64,000 nucleotides of DNA from NCBI GenBank assembly GCA_030446485.1, contig JAUJNF010000009.1:1-64000 (forward strand). Reading direction: 5' to 3'. Shown here piece by piece: positions 1 to 8,617 of this stretch. Numbering within the stretch: the stretch's first letter is position 1; each line of letters starts with the position of its first letter. Made by a program: the position numbers and the translations under genes. Source of the DNA: Thermoleophilaceae bacterium. Lineage in GTDB: Bacteria > Actinomycetota > Thermoleophilia > Solirubrobacterales > Thermoleophilaceae. Below the pieces are notes generated by a model that saw only the letters and a list, made by a program, of their open reading frames with translations, did no database searches and had not been told where the DNA came from.

Positions 1-2
1 GG

Positions 3-83
3 CGCCTCACTCGGGACGAGATCGAGGGCCGCTACCGCGAGTTCGTGGAGATGACCCGGCTCGAGGCGGTCGCGGCGGCCTGA
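3..83 (+). CDS. 3' end of an unidentified CDS (partial)
   Basis: An open frame enters from the left edge and ends at TGA 81-83, giving a 26-residue tail rich in Glu and Arg that contains EGRYREFVEMTRLEA. The tail looks helical and too short to assign. It is followed by about 70 bp without a gene before the convergent NHL gene. The assignment as coding rests only on the open frame and its codon bias, so the product is unknown. Confidence 0.45.
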   Translation, partial: RLTRDEIEGRYREFVEMTRLEAVAAA

Positions 84-153
84 GGCGTTGGCAGTTGGCA
101 TTGGCCTCCCTGGCTACTGGCAACCGCCCACCCCCGATGCGGCGCGCCGCGCG

Positions 154-1602
154 TCAGCGAATGATCAGTCCGCTCCCGGTCCCCGCCGCGGAGGCTGACG
201 CCCGTGGCGCCGTGAGCCTGATGCGCGTACGGGCGGTGGCGATCTGCCCGTTGCGGGTGCGGGCCACCACGCGGATCGTGTAACGCCCCGGCCGCAGCGT
301 CGGGAAGCGGAAGGGGCGTCCGATCACGCCACGCGCACCGGCCACGAGCTTCTCCCCCCGCAGAATCTGGATACGCGCCCGAGCGGGCACGGTGGCCACG
401 AGGTCGACGTCGAACCGTGGCCCCCGCGTGACCTTGGGTACGAGCGCGATGGCCAGGCGCCGCGTGCGGGTGAGCTGCACGTAGCGGATGCGGCCGAGCA
501 GGGGATCGCTGACCAGCAGCCCGTCGTCCGCGGCGTCGATGCTGAGCGGGACCACCGACGCCCGGGTGGCTCGGCGGCCATCCCCCGTCGAAGGACCGAG
601 GCGTCCGGAGCCGGCCAGCGTTCCGATGCGGCCGGACGGGAGCACCACGCGGACGCGGCCGTTCGCGCTGTCGGCGATGGCGAACCCGCCGCGCGCCAGT
701 GGCTCGACGTCGGTCGGCACGAACAGACGCGCGCGGGTGGCCCGCCCGCCGTCACCGCGGAACCCGCCCGTGTCGTCGCCCACGGGCCCCGAGCCCGCGA
801 CGGTCGAGATGCGGCCGGCCGGTGAGACCCGCCGGATGCGATGGTTGAAGGAGTCCGCGACCAGCAGCGCTCCGCCCGGTGTGACGCCGACGGACGCGGG
901 GGTGTTCAGCCGGGCCCGGAGGGCCGGCCCGCCGTCACCCGCGAAGCCGCCGCCGCGCGCCCCGGCCCGACCCGACCCGACCACCGTCTCGATGGTGCCG
1001 GCGGCCGTGACCCGGCGAATGCGGTGGTTCCCGCTGTCGGCGAACAGGAAGCCCCCGTCGGTGAGCGCGGTGATGTACCCGGGTGAGCGCAGGCGCGCGC
1101 GCGTGGCCGGCCCTCCGTCCCCGGTGAACCCGCGCCGACCGGTGCCCGCGACGGTGCTGATCTTTCCGTTGGCCGACACCCGGCGGATCTTCGACGCGAC
1201 CTCATCGGCCACCAGGAAGCCGCCATCGGCGGTCACGGCGACGGACAACGGTGCCCTGAAGGTGGCGCGGCGGGCGGGTCCACCGTCGCCGCTCGACCCC
1301 GCGCGGCCGGTGCCGGCGACCGTCGAGATGCGACCTAGCCGTGACACGCGCCGAATGCGGCGGTTGGCGGTGTCGGCGATCAGGTAGCCGCCTCCGGGCA
1401 GCACCGCGACGTCGAAGGGATCGCTCAGCCGCGCGTCGGTGGCCGGGCCGCCGTCTCCGCTGAAGCCGGGCCGCAGCTCGTCCTCCGCACCGACACCGGC
1501 GACCGTGAAGATGTCGCCGACGCCTCCCAGTGCAGTGGCGGGAGCCGTCAGCGCCGCGAGCAGCACCAGCGTGAGCAGGACCGATCGTGGCGCGCGGGTC
1601 AT
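154..1602 (-). CDS. Secreted NHL-repeat beta-propeller protein
   Basis: A 482-residue protein built almost wholly from repeats of the form GDGGPAT-x-ARL-x-xP followed by ADxxNHRIRRV and G-x-I-x-TVAGTGR, about six blades from roughly residue 30 to 370. This is the NHL propeller pattern. The start at 1602 gives MTRAPRSVLLTLVLLAALTA, a clear export signal; the frame stays open upstream to 1704 but that extension lacks signal character. The C-terminal ~110 residues look like an Ig-like beta domain ending in a basic tail. NHL propellers bind proteins or ligands and some cleave amide bonds; no catalytic residues can be named here, so the function is open. It probably acts outside the membrane. Confidence 0.85.
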   Translation of the reverse strand: MTRAPRSVLLTLVLLAALTAPATALGGVGDIFTVAGVGAEDELRPGFSGDGGPATDARLSDPFDVAVLPGGGYLIADTANRRIRRVSRLGRISTVAGTGRAGSSGDGGPARRATFRAPLSVAVTADGGFLVADEVASKIRRVSANGKISTVAGTGRRGFTGDGGPATRARLRSPGYITALTDGGFLFADSGNHRIRRVTAAGTIETVVGSGRAGARGGGFAGDGGPALRARLNTPASVGVTPGGALLVADSFNHRIRRVSPAGRISTVAGSGPVGDDTGGFRGDGGRATRARLFVPTDVEPLARGGFAIADSANGRVRVVLPSGRIGTLAGSGRLGPSTGDGRRATRASVVPLSIDAADDGLLVSDPLLGRIRYVQLTRTRRLAIALVPKVTRGPRFDVDLVATVPARARIQILRGEKLVAGARGVIGRPFRFPTLRPGRYTIRVVARTRNGQIATARTRIRLTAPRASASAAGTGSGLIIR

Positions 1603-1820
1603 CGCTTGACTTCCTCCATCCCTGTGGGCTCGGCGGCGGAATGCGCCGGACGGGGATGCTAGAGCGTGCCTTGGCGGCCGATCAAGGCCACGCGCGCTTT
1701 GCACGGGCGCCCGGACCGAATCCCGGGCACCGGCCGCCCCGCACCCACCCGTCGCGTAGGAGAGACCCGCGCCGCTCTCCCGGTGGCGCCGACCTCGCGC
1801 TCCGGCGGTAGCATGCGCGC

Positions 1821-2096
1821 GTGGCCACGTTCCTGTGGATGATGCTCGTGTTGAAGATCCCGCTGGCTCTGCTGCTCTGGTTGGTTTGGTGGTCGATCCG
1901 CGAGGTGCCGGAGGACGCGACCGCGGACGAGGACGACGGCGGCAGCCGCGTCGGTCCTGACCATCCCCGGCCTCGCCGGCCTCGGTCGCCGCGGCGCGGC
2001 CCGCACACCGGCGCCTCCCCGGCGCCGCCCGAGCGCACCCGGCGCCTGCGTCGGCGGTCGCCGGCGCGCCGACGGGTCACGGCCCCACCGCGCTGA
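1821..2096 (+). CDS. Small membrane-anchored basic protein
   Basis: A 91-residue protein starting at GTG 1821. Residues 3-26 form one hydrophobic helix (FLWMMLVLKIPLALLLWLVW) followed by an acidic stretch and then a long Arg/Pro-rich tail. The family is not known to me. It is the first of three short genes that run toward citrate synthase in the same direction. The low-complexity tail could be partly out of frame, but the helix, codon bias and orientation support a real gene. Confidence 0.6.
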   Translation: MATFLWMMLVLKIPLALLLWLVWWSIREVPEDATADEDDGGSRVGPDHPRPRRPRSPRRGPHTGASPAPPERTRRLRRRSPARRRVTAPPR

Positions 2097-2156
2097 ACCG
2101 CGGGGAGCCGCCCGGTCCATCCGGCCGCCCACGCGCGGTTCGATAGCTTTTTCCCC

Positions 2157-2381
2157 GTGAACGCCTTCCACCTGATGGGCGGCCTGCTCGCGCTGTGGGC
2201 GGTCCTCGTTGCGGCGCTCGGCATCCTGCGCCACGACTTCCCGCGCGGACGCAGCGCCGAGACGCTCGTGACCGCCATCTCCGTGCTGCTCGTGGTGGGC
2301 GCCATCGGCTCGGCCATCCTCACCGCGGCTGCCGAGGAGGAGGAGGCCGCCGGGCCCGAGGCCGTCGAGCCGCAGCGGTAG
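2157..2381 (+). CDS. Small two-helix membrane protein
   Basis: A 74-residue protein from GTG 2157. Two hydrophobic helices (about residues 3-23 and 37-58) are separated by a short basic loop, and the C-terminus is acidic (AAAEEEEAAGPEAVEPQR). No catalytic or binding motif is visible. It ends 5 nt before the next GTG start, so it is probably cotranscribed with the PRC-barrel-like gene. Function unknown. Confidence 0.65.
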   Translation: MNAFHLMGGLLALWAVLVAALGILRHDFPRGRSAETLVTAISVLLVVGAIGSAILTAAAEEEEAAGPEAVEPQR

Positions 2382-2386
2382 CGGTC

Positions 2387-2734
2387 GTGCTGCCGGCCGA
2401 CGACGGGCACGCGGTTCACTACTCAGCGGTGACTCGCGGTACGCCGGTGTACAGCTCCGACGAGGTGGAGCTCGGGACGGTGGAGTCCGTGCTAGACAAC
2501 TACCGCGAGCACATCTTCGACGGGATCGTGATGGGGACGGCGTCCGGCGAATTGCGCTTCGTGGACGCGCCCGAGGTGCGCCGCACCGCGGAGCTTGCGG
2601 TGACGCTCACGATCACGGCGGAGCAGGCGGCCGAGCTGCCGCCGCCCGAGGAGGCGCCCCCCACCTTCAAGCCCAACCTAAAGGCCGGCAGGGTCGGCCG
2701 CTTCTTCGGCGGCGGCTGGAAACGCGGGCGCTGA
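2387..2734 (+). CDS. PRC-barrel-like small protein
   Basis: A 115-residue soluble protein. The start GTG 2387 is chosen because it lies just after the previous stop and before the first conserved-looking segment; the frame is open further upstream but overlaps the preceding gene. The segment TPVYSSDEVELGTVESVLDN followed by a glycine and beta-strand-rich stretch resembles a PRC-barrel fold (a small beta-barrel found in RimM and photosynthetic reaction-centre H subunits). The C-terminus is basic and glycine-rich. The fold assignment comes from pattern only; role unknown. Confidence 0.6.
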   Translation: MLPADDGHAVHYSAVTRGTPVYSSDEVELGTVESVLDNYREHIFDGIVMGTASGELRFVDAPEVRRTAELAVTLTITAEQAAELPPPEEAPPTFKPNLKAGRVGRFFGGGWKRGR

Positions 2735-2815
2735 CGGGGCCCAAGCGGCGGCCGATGCCGCGTCGCTGACAGAATCGGGTACAGACGCGAGGTCACCACT
2801 ATCGAGGAGAGCGGC

Positions 2816-4147
2816 ATGGCGATCGATCAGACCCAGCAGCAGGACGGCGGTGACGTAGCCACCGCGCAGGAGACGCTGAGCGTGACCGACAACCGGACCG
2901 GCCGGAGCTACGAGATGCCCATCACCGACGGCACGGTGAAGGCGATGGACTTCCGCCAGATCAAGGTCTCCGAGGACGACTTCGGGCTGATGACCTACGA
3001 CCCCGCGTTCACCAACACCGCCGCGTGCCGCAGCGACATCACCTACATCGACGGCGACGCCGGCATCCTGGAGCACCGCGGCTACTCGATCGAGCGGCTG
3101 TGCGAGAACGCCACCTACCTGGAGGTGGCCTACCTGCTGATCCACGGGAAGCTGCCGGATCGCAACGAGCTCGAGACCTGGGTGCACGAGATCACGATCC
3201 ACACCTACGTTCACGAGAACATCAAGCGCTTCATGGAGGGCTTTCGCTACGACGCCCACCCAATGGGCATGCTGCTGGCCACCGTGGGCGCGATGTCCAC
3301 CTTCTACCCCGGCGCCAAGAACATCAAGGACCACGACGAGCGCCACATGGCCGCCGTGCGGATGATCGCCAAGATGCCAACGCTCGCCGCGTTCGCCTAC
3401 CGCCACAACATGGGGTTGCCCTACATCTATCCGGACAACGACCTGAGCTACCCGGCCAACTTCCTCTCGATGCTGTTCAAGATGACCGAGATCAAGTACG
3501 AGCCGGACCCGCGCCTCACGCGCGCGCTCGACACGCTGTTCATCCTTCACGCCGACCACGAGCAGAACTGCTCGACCAGCGCGGTGCGAGGGATCGGATC
3601 CTCACAGGTCGATCCCTACTCGGCGGTGGCCGGCGGAGTGGGCGCGCTGTACGGGCCGCTGCACGGCGGCGCCAACGAGGCCGTGCTCAAGATGCTCGAC
3701 CGCATCGAGCGCGTGGACGCGATCCCCGACTTCCTCGAGGGCGTGAAGGCCGGCAACGAGCGCCTGATGGGCTTCGGCCACCGCGTGTACAAGAACTACG
3801 ACCCCCGCGCGCGAATCATCAAGAAGAACGTGGACGAGGTGCTGGAGGTCACCGGCAAGAGCCCGAAGCTCGAGATCGCCGTCGAGCTCGAGAAGCGCGC
3901 GCTCGACGACGACTACTTCACCTCTCGCAAGCTGTACCCGAACGTGGACTTCTACTCGGGCCTGATCTACGAGGCGCTGAAGATCCCGACCGGGATGTTC
4001 ACGGTGATCTTCGCGATTCCGCGTACCTCGGGCTGGATCGCCCAGTGGCTCGAGATGGTGGACGACGACGAGCAGAAGATCGCCCGCCCGCGGCAGATCT
4101 ACACCGGAGAGCGCGAGCTCGAGTACGTGCCGCTCGAGCGGCGGTAG
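2816..4147 (+). CDS. gltA: Citrate synthase
   Basis: A complete 443-residue citrate synthase, which condenses oxaloacetate with acetyl-CoA at the entry to the TCA cycle. The N-terminal region has the beta-rich domain of the hexameric (type II) bacterial enzymes (DITYIDGDAGILEHRGY), then the catalytic core with LHGGANEAVLKML (active-site His), GFGHRVYKNYDPRA (second active-site His) and a C-terminal VDFYSGLIYEAL (catalytic Asp). The ATG at 2816 is preceded by GAGGAGAGCG. It stands alone, followed by a small hairpin. The KGD-type 2-oxoglutarate dehydrogenase at 11.9-16.3 kb is another TCA enzyme in the window. Confidence 0.97.
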   Translation: MAIDQTQQQDGGDVATAQETLSVTDNRTGRSYEMPITDGTVKAMDFRQIKVSEDDFGLMTYDPAFTNTAACRSDITYIDGDAGILEHRGYSIERLCENATYLEVAYLLIHGKLPDRNELETWVHEITIHTYVHENIKRFMEGFRYDAHPMGMLLATVGAMSTFYPGAKNIKDHDERHMAAVRMIAKMPTLAAFAYRHNMGLPYIYPDNDLSYPANFLSMLFKMTEIKYEPDPRLTRALDTLFILHADHEQNCSTSAVRGIGSSQVDPYSAVAGGVGALYGPLHGGANEAVLKMLDRIERVDAIPDFLEGVKAGNERLMGFGHRVYKNYDPRARIIKKNVDEVLEVTGKSPKLEIAVELEKRALDDDYFTSRKLYPNVDFYSGLIYEALKIPTGMFTVIFAIPRTSGWIAQWLEMVDDDEQKIARPRQIYTGERELEYVPLERR

Positions 4148-4159
4148 GCCTTCGGGCAA

Positions 4160-4175
4160 CCGGCTTCTCAGCCGG
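4160..4175 (+). terminator. Possible terminator hairpin after gltA
   Basis: A 6-bp perfect stem (CCGGCT/AGCCGG) with a TCTC loop lies 12 nt after the gltA stop. It is short and is not followed by a T-run, so termination activity is uncertain. Confidence 0.35.
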
Positions 4176-4204
4176 CACTTAGGTCGCCGGTCGAAGCTGC
4201 GCCC

Positions 4205-4333
4205 GTGCGCATACTCGTGGTGAACGACGAGCCGGCGGTGCGCGGCGCTAGCCGTCACCTGGACCGCCCGGGCCGCCGTCCGTCGTGGCGGCGGCCCGCG
4301 CTCGCGGCCTCAGCCGGCAGAGGACGGCGGTAG
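4205..4333 (+). pseudogene. N-terminal remnant of a response-regulator gene
   Basis: A GTG at 4205 opens a 42-codon frame whose first 13 residues, VRILVVNDEPAVR, match the beta-1 strand and acidic pocket of a receiver domain (usual form RILVVDDEPAVR). The match stops abruptly and the remaining residues are Arg/Pro-rich and unlike a receiver. The phosphorylated Asp and the output domain are absent. I read this as the start of a response regulator left by a deletion, not as a working protein. Confidence 0.45.
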
Positions 4334-4363
4334 GCCAGGCCGGCTCGCGGGTAGGCTCAGGCG

Positions 4364-5356
4364 ATGGTGGAGCCACTGGTCGACGGCCACGGCCGGCGCA
4401 TCTCCGACCTACGCGTGTCGGTCACCGACCGCTGCAACTTCCGCTGCCAGTACTGCATGCCCACCGAAGGGCTGCCGTGGCTCGAGCGCGGGGAGATCCT
4501 GTCGTTCGAGGAGATCGAGCGGGTGGTGCGGTTGATGGTGGGCATGGGGGTGACCGACGTGCGCCTGACCGGCGGCGAGCCCCTCGTGCGGCGAGAGTTC
4601 ACCCGCCTGGTGGCGATGCTCGCGGGCGTCGAGGGCCTCGCTGATCTGGCGCTGACCACCAACGGCTTCCTGCTCGAGCGCGACGCCGACGCCCTGGTGG
4701 CGGCGGGCATCGACCGCGTGAACGTCTCGATCGACTCCCTCCAGCGCGACCGCTTCTTCCAGATGACCCGGCGCGACTCGCTGCCCCAGGTGCTGCGCGG
4801 GCTCGAGGCGGTTGCGCGCCACCCCGAGGTGCACCCGATCAAGGTGAACGCGGTGGCCATGCGCGGCTTCACGGAGGCGGAGGCCGTGCCCTTCGCCGAG
4901 TTCGCCCGTTCGACCGCGTTCCAGGTGCGCTTCATCGAGTTCATGCCCCTCGACGGGGACCGGAGCTGGCGCCCGGACGACGTGCTCACCGGCGACGAGC
5001 TCCGAGCCACCATTCATGCCGTCCACCCGCTCGAGGAGGTGCCACGCGAGCGGTCGGCCACGGCACGCATCTTCCGCTTCCGCGACGGACGCGGCGAGAT
5101 GGGCTTCATCAACCCCGTGTCCGAACCCTTCTGCGACGACTGCAACCGGATTCGCCTCACCGCCGAGGGCAAGCTGCGCACGTGCCTGTTCTCGGTGGGC
5201 GAGACCGACCTCCGCGAGCCGTTGCGCGCCGGCGCCGGGGACGACGAGCTGCGGCACATCGTCCGCGACGCCGTCTGGCGGAAGGAGCTGAAGCATCGCG
5301 TGAGCGAGCCCGGGTTCCGGCCGCCGCCGCGGACCATGAGCGCCATCGGCGGGTAG
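4364..5356 (+). CDS. moaA: GTP 3',8-cyclase MoaA (molybdenum cofactor synthesis)
   Basis: A 330-residue radical SAM enzyme for the first step of molybdopterin synthesis, rearranging GTP to 3',8-cyclo-GTP. The N-terminal 4Fe-4S motif is CNFRCQYC, followed by LTGGEPLVR (SAM-binding glycine motif). The C-terminal cluster is CDDCNRIRLTAEGKLRTC, and the protein ends in the Gly-Gly tail typical of MoaA. The ATG at 4364 is the only start that keeps the N-terminal arm at family length. No other moa gene lies nearby. The next gene starts about 24 nt downstream and may be cotranscribed. Confidence 0.96.
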   Translation: MVEPLVDGHGRRISDLRVSVTDRCNFRCQYCMPTEGLPWLERGEILSFEEIERVVRLMVGMGVTDVRLTGGEPLVRREFTRLVAMLAGVEGLADLALTTNGFLLERDADALVAAGIDRVNVSIDSLQRDRFFQMTRRDSLPQVLRGLEAVARHPEVHPIKVNAVAMRGFTEAEAVPFAEFARSTAFQVRFIEFMPLDGDRSWRPDDVLTGDELRATIHAVHPLEEVPRERSATARIFRFRDGRGEMGFINPVSEPFCDDCNRIRLTAEGKLRTCLFSVGETDLREPLRAGAGDDELRHIVRDAVWRKELKHRVSEPGFRPPPRTMSAIGG

Positions 5357-5379
5357 CCACGCGCCGCGGAGGCTGGGTG

Positions 5380-5703
5380 GTGCGCGTGCGCGTGGGGCCG
5401 AGGGTGGAGCGCCTGAGGTTCGAGTCGCTGCCGGCGGCCATGGCGGCGATCGAGGAGCGCGGGCGTGAGCTCGAGCGAACGGCCGACAGCCGGACGGTGG
5501 ACTTCAGGGTGCGCCGCTTCGAGCCGGTGCAGCAGGTGACCGCGCGCCTCGAGCTGTCGGGGCCCGGCCGCGCGGCGGGCGGGATCGACGTGCGCGGCGA
5601 CGGCTCGAGCGAGGCCTACGTCGGGCGCGTCAGGCGGCGGGTGCTCGAGCAGGCCGCGCGCGAATCGCCCTACGACGCCCTTCGCCGCGCCCTCGTGCGC
5701 TGA
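5380..5703 (+). CDS. Conserved hypothetical protein, 107 aa
   Basis: A short soluble alpha/beta protein. Starts at GTG 5377 and 5380 are both possible; 5380 is preferred because GGAGG at 5368-5372 then sits 7 nt upstream. The sequence is rich in Arg and Glu, with RLELSGPGRAAGGIDVRGDG in the middle and a helical C-terminus (ESPYDALRRALVR). No known domain recognised. It follows moaA closely, but nothing in it suggests a cofactor role. Confidence 0.6.
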   Translation: MRVRVGPRVERLRFESLPAAMAAIEERGRELERTADSRTVDFRVRRFEPVQQVTARLELSGPGRAAGGIDVRGDGSSEAYVGRVRRRVLEQAARESPYDALRRALVR

Positions 5704-5740
5704 GCCGCTCCGAGCCCGGGCGCGTGGCTATACAGCAGCG

Positions 5741-6049
5741 GTGAGCGACCGCTGGCTCGTCCCGCTGCCCCCCGCGGCCAAGCCGCCGTACCGGGTGTTC
5801 GTGAACGGGGTCCCCCAGACCGAGGGGGAGGACTACCGCCTCGAGGGCCACGCGCTGGCCTTCGCCCGCCCCCTCGTCAAGGAGGGCAGGCTCGGAGTCG
5901 GGCGCTGGACGCTGATGTTCTTCAACATCATGGGCACCTACCGCAGGAACGACTCGGTGGACGTCGAGTACACGGTGGGCGGACGGCCACGGGTGGCCGT
6001 GGGCCTGGACATCGTCGCGCCGGACACAGGTCCCGAACCGCCCGCCTGA
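5741..6049 (+). CDS. Conserved hypothetical beta-rich protein, 102 aa
   Basis: Starts at GTG 5741. The text reads as a chain of beta strands (YRVFVNGVPQTEGEDYRLEG, then LMFFNIMGTYRRNDSVDVEY) and resembles the small tail-associated or carbohydrate-associated 'DYRLEG' beta domains in which an amino-acid strand pair describes an Ig-like sandwich. I cannot assign a family. It lies 37 nt after the preceding gene and 34 nt before metF, all on the same strand. Confidence 0.6.
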   Translation: MSDRWLVPLPPAAKPPYRVFVNGVPQTEGEDYRLEGHALAFARPLVKEGRLGVGRWTLMFFNIMGTYRRNDSVDVEYTVGGRPRVAVGLDIVAPDTGPEPPA

Positions 6050-6083
6050 TCGCGCGATGGCGAGGCCTTTCTAACCTAGGCCG

Positions 6084-6980
6084 ATGCGAATCGACCGAAT
6101 CCTCGAGGAGCAGCGGCCGTGCTTCTCCTTCGAGTTCTTCCCCCCCAAGGACGACGAGGGCATGGACCGCCTGTGGGAGGCCCTGACCGAGCTGCGTCGT
6201 GACGACCCGGCCTTCGTGTCGGTGACCTACAACGCCGCGGGCTCGAGGGGCGGGCGCACGCTGGAGGTCGTCAAGCGCATGCGGTCGGAGCTGGGGCTCG
6301 AGGCCATGGCCCACTTCACCTGCATCGGCTCGACCGTCGAGGAGCTGAGGGCCACGCTCGACGAGATGCGGTCCGCCGGAGTCGAGAACGTGCTGGCCCT
6401 GCGGGGCGATCCGCCGCGCGGCGAGACCGAGTGGAAGGCGACGCCCGGCGGCCTGCGCTACTCGACGGAGCTCGCGGCGCTGATCGCCGAGAGCTACCCC
6501 TTCTGCATCGGCGCCGCCTGCTTCCCGGAGACCCACCCGGAGGCCGTCGACCTCGCGCACGACATCGGCTTCCTGCGCGAGAAGGTGGACGCGGGCGCCT
6601 CGTTCCTGATCACCCAGCTCTTCTTCGACAACGACCTGTACTTCCGCTTCGTCGAGGAGGCGCGCGCGGCCGGCATCGGCGTGCCGATCATCCCGGGGAT
6701 CATGCCGGTTACGAACTTCGGCCAGATCAAGCGCTTCACCGAGATGTGCGGGGCCACCATCCCCTCCGAGCTCGACCGGGAGCTTGGCGCCCGCGCCGAC
6801 GACGCGGACGCGGTGCGCGACCTCGGCGTGGCCTACGCGACGCTGCAGTGCTCGGACCTCCTGGCGCGCGGGGCGCCGGGGATCCACTTCTACACGCTCA
6901 ACAAGTCACCGGCCACCAAGGCCATCCTCGCGGGGCTGCGCGCGGCTCGGCCGTGGGACCGGGCGCTGGCGCCGGCCTGA
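6084..6980 (+). CDS. metF: Methylenetetrahydrofolate reductase
   Basis: A 298-residue MetF-type flavoprotein that reduces 5,10-methylene-THF to 5-methyl-THF for methionine synthesis. Visible family landmarks are the N-terminal FSFEFFPPKDDEG (catalytic Glu strand), VSVTYNAAGS, ENVLALRGDPP, the central FLITQLFFDN and PIIPGIMPVTNFGQIKRF, and the C-terminal GIHFYTLNKSPAT. Length and ends match bacterial MetF. It is the last gene of the rightward run from moaA and is convergent with the metallo-hydrolase downstream. Confidence 0.96.
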   Translation: MRIDRILEEQRPCFSFEFFPPKDDEGMDRLWEALTELRRDDPAFVSVTYNAAGSRGGRTLEVVKRMRSELGLEAMAHFTCIGSTVEELRATLDEMRSAGVENVLALRGDPPRGETEWKATPGGLRYSTELAALIAESYPFCIGAACFPETHPEAVDLAHDIGFLREKVDAGASFLITQLFFDNDLYFRFVEEARAAGIGVPIIPGIMPVTNFGQIKRFTEMCGATIPSELDRELGARADDADAVRDLGVAYATLQCSDLLARGAPGIHFYTLNKSPATKAILAGLRAARPWDRALAPA

Positions 6981-6987
6981 GCCGCCC

Positions 6988-7215
6988 TCAGCGGCGGCAC
7001 GCGTAGAAGCGGCGGCCGGAGCGCCCGCCCTTCCGTCCACGGTCGAGGCCCGAACCGTGATCTTGTGACGAGGACCTCCTCGCAACCGGAGCCGAAGGAT
7101 CCGCCTCCGGAACGGCGCCCGCGTGTCCGTACCCGAGCGAGCGGCCGTCGAGCACGAACCGGACCCGCCGGACCTTGGCGAGGTCACGACCGCCCACCGT
7201 CGCCGGATGGGCGAG
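6988..7215 (-). pseudogene. C-terminal remnant of a secreted Ig-like-domain protein
   Basis: Read across three frames, the minus strand gives KVRRVRFVLDGRSLG, then TDTRAPFRR with RHKITVRASTVDGR, then RRFYACRR and a stop at 6988. This is the pattern of the C-terminal bacterial Ig-like domain (disulphide-ending beta sandwich) found at the ends of many secreted actinobacterial proteins. Two frame changes are needed and no N-terminal part is present between here and the next gene, so this is a decayed tail rather than a gene. The identification is by resemblance only. Confidence 0.4.
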
Positions 7216-7222
7216 CGCGCGG

Positions 7223-8227
7223 CTATCGGCTCGTGGCCACCCAGCGCTCCGGCTCGCCGTCGACCCGCTCGATGTCGCCCTGCAGCTCGAGGTGGCGGAT
7301 GTAGCAGAGCGCCTCTGACAGGCCCCAGTTGATCATCATCGGGTTGAGGTCGTCCAAGCCCATCAGGCCGGGCACCGTCTCGAACGGCGTACGCGGCTCG
7401 CCGGCCAGGGCGGCGCGCACCCGCCCCATCCGCTCCGCGACCTGCCGGCGGTTGCCTTCGACGTGCGCGCGCACGTCGCGGAAGGGGCGGCCGTGGCCGG
7501 AGAGGCAGAGCCGCGCGTCGAGGGCGTCGACCACCTCGAGGCTGTTCAGGAACTCGCCGGCGGGGTCCGGCGTGTAGCCGTAGTCGTAGTAGAGGGAGAC
7601 CCGGCCGAGCAGGTGGTCGCCCGAGAGCAGCAGGCCGCTCTCCGGCTCGTGAAGCACGACGTGGGAGGGGGCGTGACCGGGCGTCTCGTGCACTCCGAAG
7701 ACACCCACGTCGGTCTCCACCTCCACGCCGGGCACCAGGTCCCGGTCGGGGAGCACGACTCGCTCGATGCCCATCCCCTGCCCGCGGCGCGCCTCGCGGT
7801 ACTGGTCGAGCGCGGCCCGCGGCACGCCGCTGTGCAGCGCCACCTCGATCCGCCGCTCGAGCATGCGGTCGGGATCGGCGGCCGCGCGCGTGGTGTGGGC
7901 GTGCTCGGGGTGCATCCACAGCTCGCACCCGGCGGCGTCCACGATCGGGCCGGCCAGCCCGTAATGGTCGGCGTGGGCGTGCGTGCACACGAGCAGGCGC
8001 ACGTGCTCGAGCCGGAGGTGCGCCTGGTCGAGTGCCCGCTCGAGCTGCCCGAGCGCCCCCGGACCCGCCAGGCCGGTGTCCACCAGCACCACGCCGCTTC
8101 CGGCCGCGATCGCGTAGGCGTTCACATGCGGCACGACCGGCCACGGAAGCGGCAGTCGCAGGCGCCACACGCCCGGAAGAATCCGGTCGGCGCGGGCCAA
8201 TTCTCGCTTGCGCCGGCCGTCGGGCAT
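7223..8227 (-). CDS. Metallo-beta-lactamase-fold hydrolase
   Basis: A 334-residue MBL-fold protein. The metal motif is THAHADHYG, with further ligands in GHAPSHVVL, LLLSGDHLL and LSGHGRPF. The C-terminal third (about residues 240-330) is a helical domain with MMINWGLSEALCYIRHLELQ, which looks like the winged-helix-like extension seen in LACTB2-type hydrolases, enzymes that cleave thioesters or RNA. The start ATG at 8227 gives MPDGRRKREL and is favoured over far-upstream starts that overlap the divergent gene. Substrate unknown. Confidence 0.88.
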   Translation of the reverse strand: MPDGRRKRELARADRILPGVWRLRLPLPWPVVPHVNAYAIAAGSGVVLVDTGLAGPGALGQLERALDQAHLRLEHVRLLVCTHAHADHYGLAGPIVDAAGCELWMHPEHAHTTRAAADPDRMLERRIEVALHSGVPRAALDQYREARRGQGMGIERVVLPDRDLVPGVEVETDVGVFGVHETPGHAPSHVVLHEPESGLLLSGDHLLGRVSLYYDYGYTPDPAGEFLNSLEVVDALDARLCLSGHGRPFRDVRAHVEGNRRQVAERMGRVRAALAGEPRTPFETVPGLMGLDDLNPMMINWGLSEALCYIRHLELQGDIERVDGEPERWVATSR

Positions 8228-8263
8228 GGACGGATCCTGCCATGGCGCTACGGTGCGGCCCGC

Positions 8264-8617
8264 ATGGGTAGAAGGCAGAGACGCCGCCAGGGCTCCGACG
8301 CCCCCGCGAGCACGCGCGACTACGTCGATGCCGAGGGCAACGTGCTGGCCCTGCGCGAGCAGCTGTCGCCGGGCACGCTGCGGGAGCTGCGCGCGCTGGC
8401 CGACCGGCCCGCCGCCAGCGCCGAGGACCGCTGGCAGCGGCGCGCCGAGCTGATGTTCGAGCGGCTGGCGGTGAGCTGGACGATCGCCGGGCTGCCGCTC
8501 ACCGGCCAGCGCGAGCTGCTCGGCCGCTACCGGCTTGCCGACGAGGCGACGCGCCAATGGGTGCGCGGAACCCTCGACGAGCACGTGCGCGAGCACCTTC
8601 CCGAGGCAGTGGCGTGA
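8264..8617 (+). CDS. Conserved hypothetical helical protein, 117 aa
   Basis: The ATG at 8264 begins a basic N-terminus (MGRRQRRRQGS) followed by an all-helical region with ALREQLSPGTLRELRALAD and RWQRRAELMFERLAVSWTIA. No known domain recognised. Its stop overlaps the start of the FlgM-like gene by 4 nt (GTGA), so the pair should be translationally coupled. It is divergent from the metallo-hydrolase, with 36 nt between starts, so a shared promoter region is likely. Confidence 0.65.
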   Translation: MGRRQRRRQGSDAPASTRDYVDAEGNVLALREQLSPGTLRELRALADRPAASAEDRWQRRAELMFERLAVSWTIAGLPLTGQRELLGRYRLADEATRQWVRGTLDEHVREHLPEAVA

